The notes under the pieces were generated by a model that made no database searches, was not told where the DNA came from, and was given only the letters and a program-made list of their open reading frames with translations. DNA of 64,000 nt from NCBI RefSeq assembly GCF_010500615.1, contig NZ_JAAGNX010000003.1, forward strand, positions 620,001 through 684,000. Reading direction: 5' to 3'. Of this stretch, positions 1-9,356 are shown piece after piece. Position numbers and translations under genes: made by a program. Source of the stretch: Oceanipulchritudo coccoides (GTDB taxonomy: Bacteria; Verrucomicrobiota; Verrucomicrobiia; Opitutales; Oceanipulchritudinaceae). Positions within the stretch are counted from its first letter, which is position 1. Each line of letters begins with the position of its first letter.

Positions 1-1544
1 ATCCGGCGGGAAAGGCTTATCTGGATTACAAGAAGTCGACCTGGCGTCCCTTTGAAGCGGCGGGGCGGGTGGCCGAAACCTGGCCCGAAGCACTTTCAAA
101 GGTCATCGGCAGCGGGGCAATGACGGCGGATGCGTGGGCCCGGATACTCATTTCAGTGCACGAACATGCCGTATTTCTCCGGAAGGAGCATTGGAAAACA
201 GGCAACCATGCAACCCTTGAAGTCGCTGCGCTGGGGATCATTGCCTGCTTCTACCCGGAATTCAAGGAAAGCCCTGAGTGGCTGGCCTACGCAGTGAAAT
301 TTCTTGATGGAATGTGGCCCGACCTCTTTGCGGAGGACGGATACTCGAAGGAAATGTCGGGAAGTTACCACTGGGTGGCAATGCGGAGCTATTTCAGCTT
401 TTTCGAGGTCGCCTGCGCGAACGGCCATGACGGAATTTTTCCGGCCCACTACCGGGAACGGTTAATTCTCAACAGCTATGCTGAACTGTATCAGGACAAG
501 CCGGATGGCTCGACCCCCATCAGCAACGATTCCAGTTCCACGATCAACCGGCGGGAACAACTTCTGCGCATCCACCGTCTTCTGGAAATTCCAGAGATTG
601 GATTTTTCCTGAACGGTGGCAAAGAAGGGCCTGTCCCAGCGGTGACATCCTACTTTTACCCGCACTCAAGGATCGGCGTCATGCGAAGCGCATGGACCCC
701 GGATGGCAACTACCTCTATTTTGACATGGGGGCATGGGGCGACAACCACATGAACCAGGACCAGCTCTCAATCGAGGTCTCCGCAAAGGGCCGCCATTTC
801 CTCATCAATGGCGGAAAGTGGCGCTACACAACATCAGATCCCAATGCGGAGTGGATGCCCTTGGCCAAGTACTTCAAGGCCACGGCTTCTTACAATTGTG
901 TCCTCGTCAATGGACTCGGCCAGATCTTCGGTGATGCGGAGGGACGGATGGTTATCTCGGATAATTGTGATTATGCCGATGGAACTTTCGGGGCGGGTTT
1001 CGGAGAGGAAGTTCCGGGCCGCGATGAGAAGCTGTTCCGCGAGCGAGGACTCTCGACCCTGATGGAAAACCGGTTACCCGGGGTTGTCCACCGCCGCCAG
1101 GTCTTCTTTGCCAAACCGTACGGCTGGATCATCCGGGACACGATTGAAGGTCCCGGCATAACGCATGCCGATCAGCTTTGGCATTTCTTCGAAGGGCCAC
1201 TCAAACCCCTCAATGAGGAGCGCAGTGCCTGGTCCACTGATTTTCCCGACAGCAACCTGATCATTCTCTCGCCAGGCCGAGCCACTGTCTATGAAGGGCA
1301 GAAGGAACCGTTTATTGCCGGTTGGCACTGCCCCTATTACGATCAGTTACGGCCTGCGCCAGAACTTCGCTTTACCCAGCAGGGAAGTAAGCGGATTACC
1401 TTTCACACTCTACTCCTTCCGGTGGACGGACCCGTCACCTCCATGCCCGATTTTTCCTGGTCAGAGAATGCCTATACGGTCCAACACGGGCCGGTTGGAT
1501 TCCAGGTAAGCGCACCTTGCAGCGGAATTTGGACCATTCAATAG
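1..1544 (+). CDS. Heparinase II/III-type polysaccharide lyase, 5' end missing
   Basis: The reading frame is open from base 3, so the gene begins left of the window; the GTG at 69 is only the first in-frame start codon visible. About 513 residues remain. The visible part has an alpha-helical barrel segment with GNHATLEVAALG (near base 200) and EMSGSYHWVAMRSY (near 350), then a beta-sheet part with WGDNHMNQDQLSIEV (near 735-775) and HFLINGGKWRY. These match the layout of heparinase II/III and alginate lyase families (PL12, PL15, PL17), in which Asn, His and Tyr residues drive beta-elimination of uronate glycans. The usual H-x-H/D-x-D core reads N-H-M-N-Q-D here, so the exact PL family and substrate are unclear. 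It lies directly upstream of a beta-mannosidase, 38 bases away, and probably belongs to the same transcript. Confidence 0.75.
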   Translation, partial: PAGKAYLDYKKSTWRPFEAAGRVAETWPEALSKVIGSGAMTADAWARILISVHEHAVFLRKEHWKTGNHATLEVAALGIIACFYPEFKESPEWLAYAVKFLDGMWPDLFAEDGYSKEMSGSYHWVAMRSYFSFFEVACANGHDGIFPAHYRERLILNSYAELYQDKPDGSTPISNDSSSTINRREQLLRIHRLLEIPEIGFFLNGGKEGPVPAVTSYFYPHSRIGVMRSAWTPDGNYLYFDMGAWGDNHMNQDQLSIEVSAKGRHFLINGGKWRYTTSDPNAEWMPLAKYFKATASYNCVLVNGLGQIFGDAEGRMVISDNCDYADGTFGAGFGEEVPGRDEKLFRERGLSTLMENRLPGVVHRRQVFFAKPYGWIIRDTIEGPGITHADQLWHFFEGPLKPLNEERSAWSTDFPDSNLIILSPGRATVYEGQKEPFIAGWHCPYYDQLRPAPELRFTQQGSKRITFHTLLLPVDGPVTSMPDFSWSENAYTVQHGPVGFQVSAPCSGIWTIQ

Positions 1545-1582
1545 AGCTTCACCCGACCTTTCATTCACCAACTGAATGCACC

Positions 1583-4500
1583 ATGTACAAACAAATTGAC
1601 CTCTCCTCCGACTGGAGAATTTTTCCCCTCGACCTGGACCATGGCCTGCTCGGAAACGCTGGCCGCGCTTATCAATGTGGTTACTCGCCTTCCGACTGCG
1701 TCACGGCCAATGTTCCCGTAACCGCTCCAACAGCATGGCTTCAGGACAAACGCATTGAGGATCCCTATGTGGGCATGAACAGCCGTGACATTCTCTGGAT
1801 GGAGAAAAAGGAGTGGTGGTACCTGAAAGATTTTGATCTTCCGCGTACCGACGGTTGCTACCGCCTCACTTTTGAAGGGGTGAATTACCGGGCCGAAGCC
1901 TGGTTGAATGATGTCCAGATTGCCGTCTGGGAAGGCAGCTTCCTCCGCAAATCAATCGATCTTGACCCGGACTTGATCAAGGCATCCGGAAATCGTCTCG
2001 CCATCCGGGTTCGCACGCAGGAGCGTGCATGGGAGGATGGCACCCAGCCCGATCCGAGAGGATTCCAGAACAGTTCAGCCCATATCCGTACACAACGTCC
2101 AACCCCGCAATATGCTTATGGATGGAATTGGTCCCCTCACCTCATTGCCGTTGGAATCTGGCGCCCGGTTATTCTCGAATGGATGGAGTCAGCACGCTTC
2201 GCGGACACGCGCGTGCATGCCGAACTTCCCAGTGACTTAAAGACAGGCAGCATCCGGTTTACCGGTTCTATCGAAAACCTGGGCAAAGGAACCAAAGCAC
2301 TGGCGGTCGAGGTCTCCATCCGCCATCCCAATGGCACAACAACGCAGGCACTGGAGGAAATTTCTGGAAGCGAAGTGGACTTGCAACTGGAAATCCCGGA
2401 TCCGGAACTCTGGTATCCGAACGGCTTTGGTGACCAACCGCTCTACAATTTTGAAGCCCGCCTTATCACAAAGGACGGCACAACCTGCGACGAGCGCCAC
2501 CGAAGGCTGGGATTCCGCCACATCGAGTTTGTCCCCAATCCCAATGACGTCGAAGTCCAGGCTGAGAGTGGCCAGTCCAACCGCATGTGGTCGATTGTTG
2601 GCAAGCCCTATCCCTGGACACTGAAAGTGAACGGTCTTCGGATTTTTTCCAAAGGAACCAACTGGTGTCCGGTCGACAACCTTTACCGAAACCGTGACAA
2701 GCATGTGACCCGTCTACTTGAGCTCGCGCGGGACGCACATTATGTGTTCATTCGCGTTTGGGGTGGCGGCCTGACTGAGTCTGATCACTTCTACGACTGC
2801 TGCGATGAGATGGGGTTGCTCTGCCTGCAGGAATTCTGGTTTGCCTGCGGGTCCGCACCCGCAATGGATTACCGCGTATTTCTCGAAAACGCGGAAAGCG
2901 AGTTGATCCGCCTCCGTGAACGCACCTCGATCGCCCTGTGGGGCGGGGGGAACGAATTCAATCCGGACAATCACGAGAATCGCCCGATTATTGATCTTAT
3001 CGGCAAGCTTGTCGACCAGGTTGACGGAACCCGGGAATTCCGACGCGGCTCACCCTACAAGGGAGACAGGCATGGGGGTCTTGTATCGACACCTCACTAC
3101 ACGACGAACAAGTATCGTGATCTCCTTCCGGGTCGCAAACGTCTGGTTCTTTTGCGCAGCGAATGCGCCGTGGGGCGCTCCCCGACCCGTCCGGACAATA
3201 TCCGCAAATTCGTGCCGGGGGACAAGCTGTGGCCGATCGACTGGGAAGTCTATCAGAACCACCACGCACAACGACCGGAATGGGAAATGGTTTCAAAGCC
3301 CTTCGGACCTGCGGAAACCTGGGAACAAGCCCTTTTGCACGCGTCCGTTTTCCACTGCATGGACAGCCGGATGAACATGGAGTTTGCCCGTGCCAGCAAA
3401 TACGAGAGCTCCGGCTGCTGGACTTGGCAGCTAAACGCCTCATGGCCTTCCTTCCACCGCGAACACGTGGATTGGTATGGAGCCCCAAAGCCTGTCTACT
3501 ACTGGTATAAGAACGCCTGCAAACCGGTCATCACACTGGCTGATTTCGAGCGCTTCGTCTATCATCCCGGAGAGCAGTTGAACCCGGAAATCATTGCCGT
3601 CAATGACACCCACACTCCTGTCCAGGTTGACGTGACAATTCGCATTTTTTCGCTGGATGGCCGTGAACTGCACAGCCAATTGCACTCCGCATTGGTTTCA
3701 CCGGATGACCGCCACTCCTTCGGCAAGTTGGATTTCAGCATACCGTCGGAACTCGCCTGCAAGGCTCTCTATCTTTCCTTGAAGACCGTAATCGATGGCT
3801 CCCCTGTGCACCGGAATACCTACTACATAGCCGTTTCTCCCGACACCCGGCAGGCAAACGCGATGGAACTGGGAACTCACCTCAAGTTGCAATACATGGG
3901 GAAATCTTCGGTGGTCAACGCACCGCACTACTACACCCTCGCTGAAATTGTCGATGAGCCGACTGAGCATGACAAGGAGCAGAAACAGGCGGCAGCCGAT
4001 GAGCTGGATGGCATCTACTCCCGGGACTTCGACGTTCCACAAAACCTTAATGGAAAAGAGCTGGAAATTTACCTCCCGGGCCTTTCCGCAGACGATGTCG
4101 TCTTACTGAACGGGACACAAATCGGCAAAGGACTGATCGACCTCGAGAGCGAATGGAATTACGAGGCTGATCCCCTGCGCTGGCCCAACCTCCCGCGCCG
4201 CCACTATCCTGTTCCTGGTTCCCTGCTTAAGCCAACAGGCAATAGCCTGGAAATACAGCTCAGTGGTCGCCGCATCGCTTCCGCAACCGACAAGCGCTTC
4301 GGACTCACCATGATGATCTACTTGCGCGAAGCCACTCCAGCCGATCTGCAGAAGGAGTTGACCGATTACAACCGGCGCATGGAATTTTTCCGCCCGATTG
4401 TCGAAGGACCACGTGCATCGCTCAGTGCGGAGATTCAGCCAGAAGACCAGAACGGTTCCAGATCAGTCCGTATCTCCAATGCCGGACCTGCAAGCGCCGC

Positions 4501-4687
4501 TTTCCTCGTACTGGACCTGACAAACGAGGGCTCGGCCCGGTTCACGTTTGAGGAGGGTGCGCCCGCCGCACTCGACCCGGATGAGACCGTCACTGTGGCT
4601 TTGAAAATCGAAGGTTCCGTATCACCCGATGCCGCTCTCTCCGTTCGCTGCCTCAACGCAGAAACCCTAATCGTTCCACTCGCCTGA
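1583..4687 (+). CDS. Glycoside hydrolase family 2, beta-mannosidase-like
   Basis: A 1034-residue GH2 enzyme expected to release terminal beta-mannosyl residues. The order is N-terminal galactose-binding-like jelly roll, immunoglobulin-like domain, TIM barrel, then C-terminal beta domains. RVWGGGLTESDHFYDCCDEM (near base 2755) and LWGGGNEFN (near 2940) are typical of GH2 mannosidases, with Glu of the NE pair as acid/base. LRSECAVGR (near 3155) supplies a candidate nucleophile Glu, and WTWQLNASWPSF (near 3420) is a mannosidase signature. The frame stays open 66 bases further upstream, but ATG at 1583 gives the normal N terminus (MYKQIDLSSDW). No signal peptide is evident, so it probably acts in the cytoplasm on imported oligosaccharides. 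The exact substrate cannot be read from sequence. Confidence 0.88.
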   Translation: MYKQIDLSSDWRIFPLDLDHGLLGNAGRAYQCGYSPSDCVTANVPVTAPTAWLQDKRIEDPYVGMNSRDILWMEKKEWWYLKDFDLPRTDGCYRLTFEGVNYRAEAWLNDVQIAVWEGSFLRKSIDLDPDLIKASGNRLAIRVRTQERAWEDGTQPDPRGFQNSSAHIRTQRPTPQYAYGWNWSPHLIAVGIWRPVILEWMESARFADTRVHAELPSDLKTGSIRFTGSIENLGKGTKALAVEVSIRHPNGTTTQALEEISGSEVDLQLEIPDPELWYPNGFGDQPLYNFEARLITKDGTTCDERHRRLGFRHIEFVPNPNDVEVQAESGQSNRMWSIVGKPYPWTLKVNGLRIFSKGTNWCPVDNLYRNRDKHVTRLLELARDAHYVFIRVWGGGLTESDHFYDCCDEMGLLCLQEFWFACGSAPAMDYRVFLENAESELIRLRERTSIALWGGGNEFNPDNHENRPIIDLIGKLVDQVDGTREFRRGSPYKGDRHGGLVSTPHYTTNKYRDLLPGRKRLVLLRSECAVGRSPTRPDNIRKFVPGDKLWPIDWEVYQNHHAQRPEWEMVSKPFGPAETWEQALLHASVFHCMDSRMNMEFARASKYESSGCWTWQLNASWPSFHREHVDWYGAPKPVYYWYKNACKPVITLADFERFVYHPGEQLNPEIIAVNDTHTPVQVDVTIRIFSLDGRELHSQLHSALVSPDDRHSFGKLDFSIPSELACKALYLSLKTVIDGSPVHRNTYYIAVSPDTRQANAMELGTHLKLQYMGKSSVVNAPHYYTLAEIVDEPTEHDKEQKQAAADELDGIYSRDFDVPQNLNGKELEIYLPGLSADDVVLLNGTQIGKGLIDLESEWNYEADPLRWPNLPRRHYPVPGSLLKPTGNSLEIQLSGRRIASATDKRFGLTMMIYLREATPADLQKELTDYNRRMEFFRPIVEGPRASLSAEIQPEDQNGSRSVRISNAGPASAAFLVLDLTNEGSARFTFEEGAPAALDPDETVTVALKIEGSVSPDAALSVRCLNAETLIVPLA

Positions 4688-4690
4688 CCC

Positions 4691-5128
4691 ATGTTGAAGA
4701 CAATTATTACTCATCCCCAGATCCTCGAGGCCCTTGGCCAAAGCGGCCACTTTGCACAGGTTGTCATCGCTGACGGCAATTTCCCTTTCAAGGCAATGGG
4801 CGGTCCAAATGCGAGCACTGTTTACCTGAATTTCCGCCCGGGACTACTCGACGCGGAACAGGTCCTTGATGGCCTGCTTGAAATGGTCAACATCCAGGGT
4901 GCTATCGTCATGCAACCGCCAGCGGGTATCGAGCCTGATATCCACCTCAGATACCGGGAAAAACTGGGGACCCAAGTCGAGTGGAAAACCATGGAGCGAT
5001 GGGCCTTTTATGACCAGATCAAGTCCCCTCAAACCACGCTTCTAATTGCCACCGGTGAACAGCGTCGATTCGCAAACCTTATCCTTACCGTGGGGGTCGT
5101 CAAACTCCCTGAAGAAAGCGGTTTCTGA
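4691..5128 (+). CDS. RbsD/FucU family sugar mutarotase
   Basis: A 145-residue protein of the D-ribose pyranase / L-fucose mutarotase family, which speeds interconversion of sugar anomers. It has the family N terminus (LKTIITHPQILEALGQSGH), with the catalytic-type His followed by VVIADGNFPF, and the C-terminal TGEQRRFANLILTVGVV block. Length matches FucU (about 140). It starts 3 bases after the GH2 stop codon, so it is almost certainly co-transcribed and may act on the monosaccharide released by that enzyme. Fucose, ribose and other sugars cannot be separated from sequence alone. Confidence 0.88.
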   Translation: MLKTIITHPQILEALGQSGHFAQVVIADGNFPFKAMGGPNASTVYLNFRPGLLDAEQVLDGLLEMVNIQGAIVMQPPAGIEPDIHLRYREKLGTQVEWKTMERWAFYDQIKSPQTTLLIATGEQRRFANLILTVGVVKLPEESGF

Positions 5129-5185
5129 TCAAGGCGCGGTGGCGAACCCCCCCACCGCAAACCGGGATTCTTTCTCGATTGGATG

Positions 5186-5214
5186 TATTTCACTGAACCG
5201 GTGAAATAGTTTTA
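5186..5214. terminator. Hairpin with T-run between convergent genes
   Basis: TATTTCAC (5186-5193) pairs with GTGAAATA (5201-5208) around a 7-base loop and is followed by GTTTT. It sits between the convergent fucU-like gene and the TonB-like gene and can end the + strand transcript. Confidence 0.55.
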
Positions 5215-5934
5215 ATCAAAGTTGAATGGAAGACGGGCCTTTACCACGGTTGGCAAACCGTTCCGGGTTGGCGGTTCAAATCGCAGACCCTCGATCCGGT
5301 GCAGAGCCGCCTTCGTAATCGCCGGATGATCACTGACAAGAATTTTGGGGAGGCGCGGAATTCCCTGGGCATCGACGTAAAGCTCAATCACAGCTCGTCC
5401 CTTGACGGGTTGGTCATCGGCGTCCACGGGCACCAGGATCTCACCGTCCCCGGACACTGAAAGCGGTTTGTCGAGCTCATCAGGAAGGCTCATTTGCATC
5501 GCTGGCTGGGTGTGCGCCAGACCTTGGATATTTTCATCGATGTGATCTGTAACCGACATGGCTATTGTTCCGGCAATTTCCCGGCCAGGGTCGCGGAAAT
5601 GTACCTCCAGATTCAAGTCGGCAACAAGTGTGCCGGTTTCATCGTGGGCTGGTTGAAACCGAGCGAACTTGAGAGCCCGTTCGGCTGGTCCAATAAGCTG
5701 CGCATGGCTAGCGCTGATAACAACATGATCCAGGATTTCGCCATCAGTTCCAATCCGGACGATCGCCGTCACGGAAGGATTGCGTATGTTGAGATGGCGT
5801 AAATTAACCGGCATAAGAAGATCTGGAAAGGTCTCAGCCACAGGCGGGTGATAGCCTTCACTGCCTGCGGGTAAAGGTGGCGCCAGAACCTGGGTTACCA
5901 AAAGGGTCAACAATATGTATGGTAACTTCTTCAT
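5212..5934 (-). CDS. Exported protein with two TonB C-terminal-type domains
   Basis: A 240-residue protein with an N-terminal signal peptide (MKKLPYILLTLLVTQVLAPP). Two copies of a TonB_C-like fold follow. The first covers about residues 45-120 (VTAIVRIGTDGEILDHVV...FARFQPA). The second covers about 165-240 (AVIELYVDAQGIPRLPKILV...GLRFEPP). TonB energises outer-membrane receptors, but this protein lacks the usual proline-rich spacer and appears to be released to the periplasm. ATG 5934 has AGGAG ten bases upstream; the frame continues to 6186 but that extension crosses a terminator and has no ribosome site. A role beside a PL6 gene in glycan uptake is plausible but unproven. Confidence 0.7.
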   Translation of the reverse strand: MKKLPYILLTLLVTQVLAPPLPAGSEGYHPPVAETFPDLLMPVNLRHLNIRNPSVTAIVRIGTDGEILDHVVISASHAQLIGPAERALKFARFQPAHDETGTLVADLNLEVHFRDPGREIAGTIAMSVTDHIDENIQGLAHTQPAMQMSLPDELDKPLSVSGDGEILVPVDADDQPVKGRAVIELYVDAQGIPRLPKILVSDHPAITKAALHRIEGLRFEPPTRNGLPTVVKARLPFNFD

Positions 5935-6111
5935 TATCTTTTTTCTCCTGAGTAGCAGACTTGATTTAAAGATTAAAGGCGCGCCCTTGCGCTGAATGGT
6001 TACCGATCCCGGATCTACTCGATCCGAATTGACAGTAATTGGCCAGCCTGTTTCCGATAAGCATTGGGTTTTCAACTCGAGTACCTGCCTGCGGCAAAGC
6101 CGGTTTGCCGC

Positions 6112-6142
6112 AACAAAAAGGCAGGCCCCGAAAGGGCCTGCC
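6112..6142 (-). terminator. Rho-independent terminator of the PL6 gene
   Basis: On the - strand GGCAGGCCC and GGGCCTGCC form a perfect 9-bp stem with a 5-base loop, followed by CTTTTTG. It lies 44 bases beyond the stop codon of the large PL6 gene. Confidence 0.85.
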
Positions 6143-6185
6143 GGGTAATATAATAACCAAGGTGGATTTTCTATCCCGTAAAGCA

Positions 6186-8978
6186 TTACGGGTTAACGAT
6201 TGCTACAACCCTGTAGAAAAGTTTCTCGCCCGGGGAGGTCGGTCCGGACGTTGTGAATTCCAAGTCCGCCCCGGTGCCGTCAAGGCTGGAAACAGTTCCC
6301 CACGAAGTTGAGGAAAGATCCGTTGAGACCTGCAGGTGATAACGGGCTCCTGACTGGCTTGGGACGACTACCTTCATGTCCCCTCCGCTAAGGATCTCGC
6401 CGGAGATCAATTCCTGGGAAAGGTTGACCGAGCTCAGCTTGTGAACCTCCACCCGGTCCAATGTGAACCCGTCCGCAACACGGCTGTTGAGGTGGAACGC
6501 CACGGTGTCAAAAGTCAGGTTGGGACTGGTCGAGTCAGTTCGCGTCAGGAGCGCATAGTTGATGCTCCCCTGATCCAATGAGTAAGTGAGGGTCAGGTCG
6601 CTGCCTGTGTTTGCAAGGCTCAGGCTTCCCGTGTAGATCACACCATCGGAAATCGTGGTATGCTCACTGTTGGAAGTGGATCCCAGGGAGGTGTAGACGG
6701 AGGTCGAGCCGATCAGAATTGGATCAGAAGGAACAATCTTTTTCCTGAGGGAAATATTTCGCGCCGAGTCTAAACCGCCCGAAAACATGTAGCCCGTATA
6801 GTCAACAAAGTCGGGGTTCGGGCTTGATGTAGAGGTACCCTTGAAATTGTCCATCATCGTAGTGTCCCGATTGCCATGGCTGTCCCAAGTCCCCATCCGG
6901 AAATCATTCTCCGTCCCGTCGAAAACCAAGACCGTGGTTCCGGCAAAAAAACGGATTTCAAAACGGATGAGCAAAGTTTCGCCGGCTGCCAGCGAAACCG
7001 GACTACCCGAATCCGCAAAGAAGGCCAGAAGCCCCCGCCCGCTGTTCCCAGTCAGCTGGGTCAGCTCCGGTACGCCGGCTGACGGATCAATCACATTCGA
7101 TGTCCCCGATGAGGAATACCACGCCATCGAGTTATTGGACAAATCCTGCGTTGCCCGCTCTTCGTCCGCAAAGGTTTCGTCAACTATTAAAGTTTCCTGC
7201 GTCTGGACTGTGATACTAAATGGTTTGTCGGAGAAGTCCCCGTCATTATCGCTAACCCTCAGGGAAAACGGAAAGACACCGGGCGCAGTTGCCGTCCCCG
7301 AAATGGTTCCGCTGACCGAATCGAGGGTAAGCCCGACGGGCAGGGAACCAACGCTGACGGAATAGCTCAAAGGAGCGTCTCCACCTATGGAGACAACGCT
7401 CACGGAGTAGGCCCCGTTGAGCGGTGCCTCCGGAAACGAAGCTGTCAGGATTTCCGGGATTGAACCCGGAGGTGAATAACTGCCGGATGGGCCTCCATAA
7501 TAGGCAGGTCCCACTTCAGCCCTGGCCAGAGGCGCTCCAATTGGAGTTCCAGCGGCACCGACCTCATACGCCCCGATATCCGGGTTGCCGTCAGTTCGTG
7601 GAAGGCCCCGTATATCATTAAAAATCAGTGGATCCACTAGACCGGAATCCAGACAGGGGCTGGTTCCGGAAGGAATAGAATACCCCAGTCCAACGTCGGG
7701 AACAAGATCGGGAAAAACACCATAAGTCACCCCGGAAAGACCTGTTGTCCCGTAATTGCCACCAATGTCATAGACAAGGTTACCACCAAATTCCATCAGG
7801 GATGTGGCATATTGGAGATCAAAGACAATTCCGGATATACCTGAGTTCTGGACAACATTGTTCAAGATCCGCACATCATCCGGAACAACGCCGTCTGACT
7901 TGTCTTCTCCTATGTTGATCGGGCGCTTACAATCCACGAACGTGTTGTTGGCAATGACGGCCCGGTCTGCCGCCTCGTAGCCATTGCTGTCATCGCTTGC
8001 TGGCCAGTCGTTGTCCCCTGCCATGACCACAACCGTTGAACGCAGCCCAGTCCCTTGGATTCCCTCGAAATAATTGTTCCTGACCACGTGATCCTGCCCG
8101 ATTACACGTACACCCGAGTCGCGACCGGTTCCGCTGCCAAAGAAGAAATTCCCCTCCACGATGCACTCGTCACCATGCCGCAGGGTAAGTTGTCCATCGT
8201 TGTCCATAAACGTGTTGTACCGGAAAATGTTCCCCGCTGACTTGTTTGAAATGACCTCCATTTCGTCCGCGCTCAAATTCTTGATCGTCTGGAAAAACAG
8301 ATTGTGTTCCACCGTCACTTCCATCCGGTAGACTTGCCTGCTGCTGTCGCTGATCCGGATACCCTCGTAGCCGTTTGTTCCAATGACGGTCCGTGGACCC
8401 ATGTAATTGTGGTCAAACCGATGGTTCCGGGTGACCGATGCCCCACCCTCCGAACTGTCTGGCTTGAAATTGACCGTCACATTCTCGGTTGTTTTTCCCT
8501 CGAAACTGCAGTGGTCAATCCGGTGGTTGAACCCGTAGGCAAAAAGCCAATACGAAGATGCCGGGCCTGCATTGAAGTCCTTGAATTGGCAGTTTGTCAC
8601 ACGGCAGGAATCCGATGCCTTCGCAAGCTGGACAACTCCGTTACTGGATACAGGCCCGCCGTTGCCATCAAAAACAAGCCCAGCCAGAATGATGTGTGAT
8701 CCATCAAGGGTGAACCGAGTCAATCCCTCGAATACGGCTCCGCCCAGCGGCTCGGCATACACGCTTATGGGACTCCCCGCGGTGCCAGTTCCCTTGAGAG
8801 TCCGTTGGATATCCGTGTAAGTCCCGGCTTGAATCCTGACGGTGTCTCCAGCTTGCAAGGTCGTCGGCAAGGCTGAGAAATCAGCTTCACTCGATACCAC
8901 ATAGTCGGCACCCATGGCATACGTGCAGGGAATCACCAAAACACCATAGCTTAGCAAGCGAAGGAAATGTTTCTTCAC
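6186..8978 (-). CDS. Multidomain PL6 (alginate lyase / chondroitinase B family) exported protein
   Basis: A 930-residue exported lyase predicted to cut alginate or a related uronate polymer by beta-elimination. After a signal peptide comes a right-handed beta-helix. SNKSAGN and TLRHGDEC supply the catalytic Lys (residue 246) and Arg (267), spaced 21 residues as in chondroitinase B. A putative-Ig domain (about residues 520-600, SLPVGLTLDSVSGTISG), a concanavalin/LamG-like region and a C-terminal LQVSTDLSSTSW...KLFYRVVA module follow; the last is a common tail of verrucomicrobial exported proteins as I recall. I chose GTG 8978 because AGAGG lies 9 bases upstream and the signal peptide starts there; the frame is open to ATG 9134, which has no ribosome site. 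Confidence 0.85.
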   Translation of the reverse strand: MKKHFLRLLSYGVLVIPCTYAMGADYVVSSEADFSALPTTLQAGDTVRIQAGTYTDIQRTLKGTGTAGSPISVYAEPLGGAVFEGLTRFTLDGSHIILAGLVFDGNGGPVSSNGVVQLAKASDSCRVTNCQFKDFNAGPASSYWLFAYGFNHRIDHCSFEGKTTENVTVNFKPDSSEGGASVTRNHRFDHNYMGPRTVIGTNGYEGIRISDSSRQVYRMEVTVEHNLFFQTIKNLSADEMEVISNKSAGNIFRYNTFMDNDGQLTLRHGDECIVEGNFFFGSGTGRDSGVRVIGQDHVVRNNYFEGIQGTGLRSTVVVMAGDNDWPASDDSNGYEAADRAVIANNTFVDCKRPINIGEDKSDGVVPDDVRILNNVVQNSGISGIVFDLQYATSLMEFGGNLVYDIGGNYGTTGLSGVTYGVFPDLVPDVGLGYSIPSGTSPCLDSGLVDPLIFNDIRGLPRTDGNPDIGAYEVGAAGTPIGAPLARAEVGPAYYGGPSGSYSPPGSIPEILTASFPEAPLNGAYSVSVVSIGGDAPLSYSVSVGSLPVGLTLDSVSGTISGTATAPGVFPFSLRVSDNDGDFSDKPFSITVQTQETLIVDETFADEERATQDLSNNSMAWYSSSGTSNVIDPSAGVPELTQLTGNSGRGLLAFFADSGSPVSLAAGETLLIRFEIRFFAGTTVLVFDGTENDFRMGTWDSHGNRDTTMMDNFKGTSTSSPNPDFVDYTGYMFSGGLDSARNISLRKKIVPSDPILIGSTSVYTSLGSTSNSEHTTISDGVIYTGSLSLANTGSDLTLTYSLDQGSINYALLTRTDSTSPNLTFDTVAFHLNSRVADGFTLDRVEVHKLSSVNLSQELISGEILSGGDMKVVVPSQSGARYHLQVSTDLSSTSWGTVSSLDGTGADLEFTTSGPTSPGEKLFYRVVAIVNP

Positions 8979-9356
8979 CGCAAGCAACCTCTTGAATTCA
9001 AGGAGATTCCTTCGCCCACGCCCATGACAGCTAAAGCGAAAACCAGGGGTTGAGAAGACCTGCAACAGGTCCAGAATTCTAGGATTTAAGCCACTCATAA
9101 ACGGGATAACCCGGGAACGGAACCGGATTTTCATAATTATTATTTTGGGTTGTGCCGACGCGAAGACGGCGGGAAGTACATGTTTGGACTACTTGCAAAA
9201 GGCTGCCCGAACAGTGATTCAGCAAGGGGAATTCGGAGACTCGGGATTTCCCTCATAGTCTCTCAGGCACACGACCGGGGTCAATACTATATTAATAATT
9301 ATTATTAATATATTAACCCCATTTCACACCTGGGAGAGGGAGAAAGACGGCCCGCC
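8979..9356. promoter_or_regulatory. Control region between LacI regulator and PL6 gene
   Basis: This 378-base stretch has no convincing gene. It contains an AT-rich inverted repeat (9288-9312) and a smaller ATAATTAT palindrome (9133-9140). Part of it (8979-9134) is in frame with the PL6 gene but looks untranslated. It probably holds the PL6 promoter and operator. Confidence 0.5.
9288..9312. promoter_or_regulatory. Perfect inverted repeat, candidate operator
   Basis: TATATTAATA and TATTAATATA form perfect 10-base arms separated by ATTAT. It lies upstream of the PL6 gene and downstream of the LacI-type regulator. Related AT palindromes occur near 10,570 and 10,766. Binding by the LacI regulator is an inference; classical LacI sites are usually CG-centred. 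Confidence 0.45.

Noticed and set aside
2237-2704. Antisense open frame inside the GH2 gene
   Set aside because: Shadow of a conserved gene; no domain.
9134-9134. ATG 9134 as start of the large PL6 gene
   Set aside because: No ribosome site, and it would put about 50 charged residues in front of the signal peptide; GTG 8978 with AGAGG fits better.
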